From Mortierella alpina (Eukaryota; Mortierellomycota; Mortierellomycetes; Mortierellales; Mortierellaceae), in contig JANATF010000012.1 of the NCBI GenBank assembly GCA_029449245.1, positions 992,001 through 1,056,000 of the forward strand: a stretch of 64,000 nt of DNA, given 5' to 3'. This document shows positions 57,420-64,000 of the stretch, piece after piece. The translations under genes and the position numbers were made by a program. Below the pieces are notes generated by a model. It searched no databases, was not told the origin of the DNA, and worked only from the letters and a program-made list of their open reading frames with translations. Position 1 is the stretch's first letter; each line of letters starts with the position of its first letter.

Positions 57420-60311
57420 CTAAGCAATGGTTCCCTTGGCCTTCTCAGCCAAGTAATCCTCATGCAGTTTCTTCTGGACTTCCCACTCCTTGGTCAACTT
57501 CTTTTTCCTGCTCTTGGGCAATTCCTGACCCTCCTTGTCTGTCAATGGGATGCCGGTTCCTTCCTCAAATGATCCATACTCGGCCGAAGTGGCGGCAGCA
57601 CGGAACATCTCCAAGGGCGAGACCTTGCCCTTCTCCAGCTTGAGCAGACGTGCCGCCTCCTTGGCCCTGGCAGCCTCCTCCTTCCTGGCAGCCTTCTCAG
57701 CCGCCTGCTGGATCTTGGCCTGACGCTGAGCAGCGAGTTCCTCAGCAGGGATAAACTTGATCAAGGCCTTGCCATCCTCACGATCGTCCAAAGAAACGCC
57801 CAGACGCTCCAGATCTTCGTCACGCAACTTGTCCGAGAGAGCAAGCATCTCCTGAGCAGGGCGATTCTCACGCGCATAGCTGCGGATGGTGTCCCTGAAG
57901 GTCGAGAGCACCTGGAGGTAGGGCATGGCTACATCCTCAGCAGAGACACCGGCAGCACCGCCGTCCGCTCCCACGAATCCGATGGGGTCCGAGACAATGC
58001 CGTCGAGACCAAACGTGCGGAGCATCTTGCTGACATAGGTAGCCACCTTGTTCACGACGTCCACGTTCAAGTTTGTGCCTGCATCCTTGATATACACGTT
58101 CGTGCGCGAGACCAAAGCCAACAGCTCGGACATAGCATTGGGGGTGTTGATCGAGTCGCAGAGGGCGGCATGGACAGCATCCTGTCTCTCCTTGAGGGAC
58201 TTGATCATGTCCAGCTCCAGACGACGGAAGTTGTGGGCTCCAGTCGAGTCCAGGGCAGTGTGCTTGGCTTCGGCGATCATGGCCTTGGAGTTGGCAAAAA
58301 AGTTGTTGAAGGTCGTCTCTACGCCCATGGCCTCGCTCATGCTGGTATCTCTGAAATCAACGCCAGTGTCCCACTGATGAAGCAAGAAGAAGAAGCGAAG
58401 CTGACGAGGAGTATACTTTTCCAATGCTTGCTATGAACGTTTGATACCATTGAGCAGTGGGGGAAAAAAAAGGGGGGTTCAGTTCCAAACTCCACTGGGG
58501 CAACTCGAAAAATAAATGCTCTTCATCAGAAACATTATCTTACCTGAACAGAGATAAAGTTCTTCAGGGACTTTGACATCTTTTGTCCTTCGACGTGCAA
58601 GTGACCGCAGTGCGTAAAGTAGTTGACCCATTGGTCGCACTGGTGGTAGGCCTCCGACTGAGCCAGCTCATTGTCGTGATGAGGGAAGGCAAGATCAATT
58701 CCTCCTGAATGAATATCCATCTCGCTGCCCAAAACCTCAGAGGCCATCACAGAGCACTCAATGTGCCATCCTGGACGACCGGGGCCCCATGGAGAGTCCC
58801 AGGCGGGCTCACCCGACTTGGAGGCCTTCCAGAGTGCGAAATCCATGCTCGACTTTTTGCCGGACAGCTTGATTCCAAGCGAACCCTCCGACTCTTCCAT
58901 TAGCGTGGCATCGCCCTTGGACCAAGGGGCAAGCTTGGCATAGTGATGTCCATCCTTGCCGTCGAATGCTGCAGTGTCAAAGTAAACAGATCCTTCGGCC
59001 TCGTAGGCGTATCCGTTGCCGATAATCTTTTGCACAAAGTCAACAATCTCGGGTACGTATTCGCTCACACGCGTCAACACGTCGGGGCGGCGCACACCCA
59101 GGCGATCCATATCCTTGAAGAATTCTCCCTCCCAGTAGGCGGCCAAGTCTCTAAAGACCTTGGGATCGCTCACAGTGTGCGAAAGCTCCTTGTCCAGCAA
59201 GTTGGAAAGTGTCGTCTTGTTGGCTTCGCAGAATGCAGCTGCGTCCATCGTTGCGGCCGACTTTTTGGCCTGCTCAATGGACTCGAAAGCCTCCTGAAGG
59301 GCGGAAAAGTGCATGGGGAACTTTGGGTGGGCGGTGGTGAGAGTGCTCTTCAAGGCGGCATCCTTGTTGATCTTTTCAGCAAAGACTGCCCATTGGTCGA
59401 CAGCAGTGGGGTCCATGGCCTTGATCTCGGCCTCTGCATAGAGCTTCCATGCCGCCTCAGCCTTGGCAATTGCCTCTGGAGTGACGCTGGTGGTCGCAGC
59501 CTTAAAGTTGTTGAAGAGATGGTTCTGACGAGCGCGTTTGATAATCTATAGGGCAAGAGCGAACATCACTAGAATGTCAGATCGGATGCAGAGGGACTTG
59601 CCTTTTTTTTTTTTCTTTCTTTCTTTCTTTTCCTTTGCAAAGTAACTTACTTTATCATCGATGTCCGTGATGTTCTCAACAAAGAGGACATTGTATCCAA
59701 AGTAGTCCTCGATGACGCGGTGAAGAATGTCCAGCGAGACGTAGTTTCTACAGAGACGGAGGAGAGCATAACGCCACGTCAGTCGTCATCCAGGGCAGGC
59801 GTTCCAGCAGTAAGTACCAACGTGCTGCTGATCCGCGTTATTCTTCCAGTAGTGTACCTTGCGTGTCCAATGTGCGTCGAGTCGTAGACGGTGGGACCGC
59901 AAGCGTACCAAGTGACCTGGTTGCCGTCCATAGGGATGAACTCGGTCTATCGAGTCAAAGGGTGTTATCAGCACGGTGTTTCTTTTTTTTTTCTGTATGT
60001 CGCAGCGACGATCAGGTTCTGCAATCAAGTTGTACCTTGGTGCGGGTCATGGAGTTGTAGAGCTTCAGCTTGGGGACGGGCTTGCCAGCAGGCACGCGCC
60101 ATGGGGGCTGCTTGCGCGAGGTGGAGGCGGGTGCGGCGGCAGACATGGGAGGATGAGGCTGTGTGGAGTGGGTTCGATGGAGACGGGCGAGGAATCTCGG
60201 GGCGGCAAGCAAGGGTCTCGGGGCAGGTGCGGAGGCAGCGAGGGTGCGGGCGAGCAGAGGCAGACGGCGGGGTGGAAACAGGACTCGTGAGGACAGAGAC
60301 CAAAGCAGCAT
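57420..60311 (-). CDS. Cysteinyl-tRNA synthetase, probable dual cytosolic/mitochondrial
   Basis: Five exons: 60036-60311, 59858-59946, 59651-59747, 58544-59545 and 57420-58430, in phase. The product is 824 residues from the first ATG (60311) or 769 from the second in-frame ATG (60146). The enzyme charges tRNA-Cys. Class I signatures: [17 protein letters not shown] with HIGH, zinc-site Cys, [34 protein letters not shown] and KMSKS in [15 protein letters not shown]. An insertion between ITDIDDKIIKRAR and the catalytic core and a Lys/Glu/Ala-rich C-terminal extension ([20 protein letters not shown]) are typical of eukaryotic cytosolic forms. The segment before the second Met ([20 protein letters not shown], then Arg/Ala/Pro-rich, no acids) is a classic mitochondrial presequence. 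Intron phases are 0, 2, 0 and 0. Confidence 0.96.
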
Positions 60312-61142
60312 GCAGATGATGGAAGGGAAATCGGTTTGCGTTTATATATGACAGGGGGGGAGTGAAAAAAGGAGGGGCAGAGCACATAGTAAATAACAGC
60401 CGGCTGCAGGGGACTGCTTCTTTGTCCAGCACGACTTCTGTATACATCCTATGCAACCCGCAGTTTCGACATATGCCCTCTGCTCTCTGACTCAGCACGC
60501 ACCCTCACTGCATCCCACACTCTCGCCACCAGACGCACTTGCTGCAGCAACGCAGCCATGGCTGCCTCTCCTTTGCCACAGAGTCTAAATAAACAGGGCA
60601 GAGACTAAAGTCGCGCCGCGAAACTCGCACACAGTCGTGTATCGTTCCTACGGTCCCTAGGGATCCCCTTAGCTCGTCAGTTTACCGTCCATGTCTACCA
60701 CGTCATAGGAGACGCGACAGACAACCCAATCCGAAGGGACACTGGTACGTGGTAGGAATGATAGGCAACAGGGCCTCTGAACTAGCCACATGCGGATGTG
60801 GTCTAGCCGATAATCAGAAGGAACCGAGATGCGCTGCTTGTAACCTGTGCTGATGATCGTGCATAAGGCGAGAAGATTCTCATTCCCGTCGATCCCATGC
60901 ACCAAATACAATACTGTGGACCTGCTACACGTTACAGGCATACAAACGAGCGATTTGTTGGTTGCCTAGAGAATACAGCAACATGACGAGCGGACCGAAC
61001 CTTTCGGCAGCCCCACTGTTGTGCCTGTATATAACATGGCCCTCTCCAACCCCTCCAACCCCTCGCTAGACACACTCTCTCTCATTCACTTCTCCTTTTC
61101 ACCCAAATACCCATCTGTACCCTGCGGACTCGATACAACACA
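60312..61142. promoter_or_regulatory. Divergent upstream region, CysRS/secreted protein
   Basis: 831 bp between the CysRS first ATG (minus) and the secreted-protein ATG (plus). A TATATAA box at 61028-61034 sits 109 bases before the plus start and is followed by a C/T-rich leader. A 90-codon minus frame (60669-60941) has no recognisable motif, and I do not call it a gene. Confidence 0.5.
61028..61034 (+). promoter_or_regulatory. Candidate TATA box of the secreted-protein gene
   Basis: TATATAA, 109 bases upstream of the ATG at 61143 and followed by a CTCTCC/ACCCCTCC-rich leader. A TATA box at this distance suits a strongly or conditionally expressed gene. Confidence 0.55.
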
Positions 61143-63664
61143 ATGAAGTCAGCCGCCATTCTCAGCATAGGTGCTGTCCTCGGCCTCTTGATCGCCACGG
61201 CATCCGCCGCGCCCGTTGCAGGCTCTCGTCTAGTGCGACGCGACGATTCCTGTCCTGGAACGCTCCGCGCCCCCTCTGGCAATTCTTATTTCGGTGAGGG
61301 AACACACTCTTGCATGATTTTTTGGACAAGCTAAATGGATGATCCCTGCAAAACTCGCGCTAAAAAAAATAATATATTATGCCATGTGTGCTACACAGCC
61401 TTCAATTCCAACCTTAACAACCAAGTCGCTCAAGAGGCCTGTGCGTCCTGCTACGGCGGATCTCTGGCTAATGTTGGCATCTCTGACATGGAGTTCATGA
61501 GTGCCAATCTGCAGCAGACATCCTGGATCAGGGCTTGGAATGGCGACGATTACTCTGGCAGTTGCATGACTCTGCAGCCTATTGGAGGAGCGAGTAAGTG
61601 TGCCAGGGCCGGCAGAGTGACCAACCCATTGAGCCCTGACAATCTAATTCACACTCACTCATTATGTATTTGCAACATGTAGCACCTATGGTCGGTGTCG
61701 ATTCAGCGTGCGCCTCGGAGATATGGCCGTTATGCGTTGCCAACGCTGATTTGGCCGGCGGTGCACAGCCCGTCGCGGCCCAGAGTGTGACCACGCTCAG
61801 CGCCCTCGCTGTGCCCTTTGTCCGCCGAGACGTGGTGCCTCAGGACGCCACTGACCCCGCCATGATTCCAGCACCCGCTGCCGAGGTCGTTGCTGTTGTC
61901 GAAAATGCTCCAGCGCCCGCTGCCGAGGTCGCTGCTATTGTCGAAAATGTTCCAGCACCCGCTGCCGAGGTCGCTCCTACTGTCGAAAATAATGAAGGTA
62001 CTGTCAGTACGATCATTGACGGTGAGATCGTGCCCGATCCATCGACACCTGCTGTACCTGAAATCACTTGTTCCAAACGTGTGGAGGTGGCCGGAACTGT
62101 TGAAGATGACTCCCAGGCTCAGTCTGGTTCGAGCGACCCCACAGTCCAGAACAGCACTGCATGCCTGAACGCAGCTGAGGCTGAGGATCATACAGCTAAC
62201 GGTACTAGGCTCCTTCACACACACACACACTCCCCCACACACACACACACACCAGGAAATTCATGAACCTCTCTCATAGTGGATGTGAAATCAAGCATTG
62301 CTGACTCTTTTATATTCTCGCATTTCAAACGTCCAGTAATGCCTGTTATCGAGGTGCCTACTACCGAGGTGCCTGCTATCGAGATGCCTACTCCAGTAAT
62401 GCCTGATATCGAGCTGCCTACTCCAGCAGTGCCTGATATTGAGGTGCCTACTCCCGAAGTGCCTGCTATCGAGGTGCCTACTCCAGTGGCTCCTGTTCCC
62501 GAGATGCCTACTCCAGTAATGCCTGATATCGAGTTGCCTACTCCCGAGGTGACTGCCATCGAGATGCCTACTCCAGCAATGCCTGATATTGAGGTGCCTA
62601 CTCCCGAAGTGCCTGCTATCGAGGTGCCTACTCCAGTGGCTCCTGTTCCCGAGATGCCTACTCCAGTAATGCCTGATATCGAGTTGCCTACTCCCGAGGT
62701 GACTGCCATCGAGATGCCTACTCCAGTAATGCCTGATATTGAGATGCCTACTCCAACAATGCCTGATATTGAGGTGCCTACTCCCGAGGTGCCTGCTATC
62801 GAGATGCCTACTCCAACAATGCCTGATATTGAGGTGCCTACTCCCGAAGTGCCTGCTATCGAGGTGCCTACTCCAACAATGCCTGATATTGAGGTGCCTA
62901 CTCCCGAAGTGCCTGCTATCGAGGTGCCTACTCCAGTGGCTCCTGTTCCCGAGATGCCTACTCCCGAGGTGACTGCCATCGAGATGCCTACTCCAGTAAT
63001 GCCTGATATCGAGCTGCCTACTCCAGCAATGCCTAATATTGAGGTGCCTACTCCCGAAGTGCCTGCTATCGAGGTGCCTACTCCAGTGGTTCCTGTTCCC
63101 GAGATGCCTACTCCAGTAATGCCTGATATTGAAGTGCCTACTCCCGAGGTGCCTGCTATCGAGATGCCTACTCCAGTGGTTCCTGTCCCCGAGATGCCTA
63201 CTCTCGAGGTGCCTACTCCAGTAGTTCCTGTTCCTGAGATGCCTACTCCCGAGGTGCCTGTTCCCGAGATGCCTACTCCCGTGGTTCCTGATATCGAGAT
63301 GCCTACTCCCGTGGTTCCTGTTCCCGTGGTGCCTACTCCCAAATTGCCTGCTCAAGTTCCTTCAGTTGCCCTAGTTGCTGAGGCACCGGTGGCTGCCTCG
63401 GCAGAGGAACTACTAGCGGCAGACAAGGAGAAGGTCAGGTCTGCGTTTGAGGAGGAGAACCAGGCCTGCTCCACCCAGTTGGCGACGGGTGAGCAGGACC
63501 CGCTGGTGAACGAGTACATGATCGAGAGGATGATTGAGTCCTCTTCGTGCTCTGAGGCTCGACAGGAGGCGCTGTTGGTGGATGCGCAGGAGCACAGCGC
63601 CGCGATTGCTGCCGCGCGGGCGGCACTGATTGCACAGGCTGCGCCAGTGGTGGCTGCCCAGTAG
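61143..63664 (+). CDS. Secreted or cell-surface protein with Pro/Glu decapeptide repeats
   Basis: Exons 61143-61293, 61399-61593, 61683-62201 and 62280-63664 close in phase to 749 residues. The N-terminus MKSAAILSIGAVLGLLIATA with SAAP is a signal peptide, followed by RLVRR, a possible dibasic processing site. A Cys-containing domain follows (CPGTLRAPSGNSYF, then QEACASCYGGSLANVGISDM, SGSCMTLQPI, ACASEIWPLC), then Ala/Pro/Val-Glu repeats (APAAEVVAVVEN type). The fourth exon encodes about 34 decapeptides of the type PTPEVPAIEV or PTPVMPDIEL. The C-terminus is ordered: EELLAADKEKVRSAFEEENQ, then ACSTQL, ending with an Ala-rich helix. No GPI signal or membrane segment is seen. A cell-wall or extracellular role is likely from the signal peptide and the repetitive Pro/Glu stalk. 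I recognise no family. Confidence 0.85.
62335..63350 (+). repeat. 30-bp in-frame minisatellite
   Basis: About 1 kb of tandem 30-base units (CCTACTCCAGTAATGCCTGA plus TATCGAGNTG, with variants), each encoding ten residues. Unit variants alternate (PVMPDIE, EVPAIE, PVAPVPE, EVTAIE, TMPDIE). Blocks of several units are themselves repeated nearly verbatim (for example 62400-62540 and 62580-62720), which shows higher-order duplication. The period is a multiple of three and the unit lacks stop codons on the other strand, so long antisense frames arise as artefacts. Confidence 0.95.
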
Positions 63665-63981
63665 AGAGGCAGGAGGACATGGGAGCCGATTGATGTGCTG
63701 GACCATATCGATAGAGATAGCCCGATAGTAGTGAAATAGAACGTGAGTCTGCCCGATATAGCTGGCCAGTCAGCCAATGCGCCCTGCAGTGGCTTTGCCC
63801 CGTGCCTCTGCGCAAGATAAAGTTCTCCGCCCAACTGCGAAGTCGTCCTTCTCTCCTCTTCTTGAAGCATCGCTCCTCGCACTGTCTCCTCCATTCCCTG
63901 CTGCGCGCTTCTCTCGTCCGATCCCCATCCACCCCTTCCACCCCATCCACCCGCTCCTCACCACTCTGCACCACCGCCACC
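63665..63981 (+). promoter_or_regulatory. Intergenic region and C/T-rich leader
   Basis: 317 bp between the secreted-protein stop and the ATG at 63982. From about 63845 the plus strand is C/T-rich, ending CCACCGCCACC directly before the ATG, a good start context. Confidence 0.5.
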
Positions 63982-64000
63982 ATGTTCACAGGAATCGTAG
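63982..64000 (+). CDS. Start of probable riboflavin synthase (cut by the window edge)
   Basis: Only six codons and one base remain: ATG TTC ACA GGA ATC GTA G, reading MFTGIV. MFTGIVE is the highly conserved N-terminus of riboflavin synthase alpha subunit (last step of riboflavin synthesis, RIB5 in yeast), so I propose that identity. A C/T-rich leader and ideal start context support a real start. With so little sequence, other proteins cannot be excluded. Confidence 0.55.

Noticed and set aside
60669-60941. 90-codon minus frame upstream of CysRS
   Set aside because: No motif, and in the promoter region between two well-supported divergent genes. Kept only as a remark.
62215-63355. Two long minus-strand frames (354 and 375 codons) of GVGISGTGTTG and SRHLGNRNHW types
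   Set aside because: They lie antisense to the in-frame 30-bp minisatellite and are open only because the unit length is a multiple of three and lacks stops. The plus frame has a signal peptide, introns and flanking unique sequence.
1-64000. Search for CRISPR arrays, insertion sequences, integrase or LTR elements and viral genes
   Set aside because: None seen. Tandem repeats are simple microsatellites, homopolymers or the coding minisatellite, without spacers or transposase-like frames.

Overview
The window is nuclear DNA from an intron-rich filamentous fungus. Almost every gene is split by short GT-AG introns with CTAAC/CTGAC-like branch sites, and start codons follow long pyrimidine-rich leaders. 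Gene content fits an early-diverging fungus of the Mortierella type: a fused betaine-lipid synthase, a MEMO1 homologue, a ZZZ3-like SANT+ZZ protein and a Bub2 GAP. That placement is inference from gene content and intron style; no phylogeny was run. There is no bacterial, viral or CRISPR sequence, and no recognisable transposon.

Layout. 0-12.6 kb: an uncharacterised minus-strand gene, MEMO1 (+), a twin C2H2 zinc-finger gene (-), a large low-complexity gene (-), about 1.7 kb with no gene, and an ABHD11/Imo32-type hydrolase (-). 13-24 kb: dithiol glutaredoxin (+), RhoGAP (+), a Ser/Thr-rich protein (-), RAD51 (+) and a Cdc25/Ych1-type rhodanese phosphatase (-). 24-31 kb: a ZZZ3-like SANT+ZZ gene (-), a coiled-coil gene (-) and a small candidate gene (-). 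31.8-43 kb: AP-1 gamma adaptin (+), kappa-class GST (+), a four-TM protein (-), tRNA-Gly(GCC) (-) and betaine-lipid synthase BTA1 (+). 43.7-64 kb: a RING-H2 membrane ligase (+), a 3.9 kb gap, Bub2 with a long N-terminal extension (+), ZIM17 (-) and UPS1 (+) back to back, cysteinyl-tRNA synthetase (-), a secreted minisatellite protein (+) and the first codons of a probable riboflavin synthase (+).

Most genes are unrelated housekeeping genes and do not form a cluster. Recurrent themes are mitochondria (Imo32-like hydrolase, ZIM17, UPS1, and a CysRS with a probable mitochondrial form) and membrane or vesicle biology (AP-1, BTA1, RING-TM protein, four-TM protein). Exon coordinates were built by hand from splice sites and checked for reading-phase continuity. 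They close to complete frames for MEMO1, IMO32, GRX, RhoGAP, RAD51, the rhodanese, the ZZZ3-like gene, AP-1 gamma, GSTK, BTA1, RING, BUB2, UPS1, CysRS and the secreted protein. I did not find a convincing new multi-gene system. The best leads are a 6-nt microexon in GSTK, an apparently broken and skipped exon in the RhoGAP gene, a CysRS with two in-frame starts, a ZZZ3-type reader in a fungus, and the 30-bp in-frame minisatellite.
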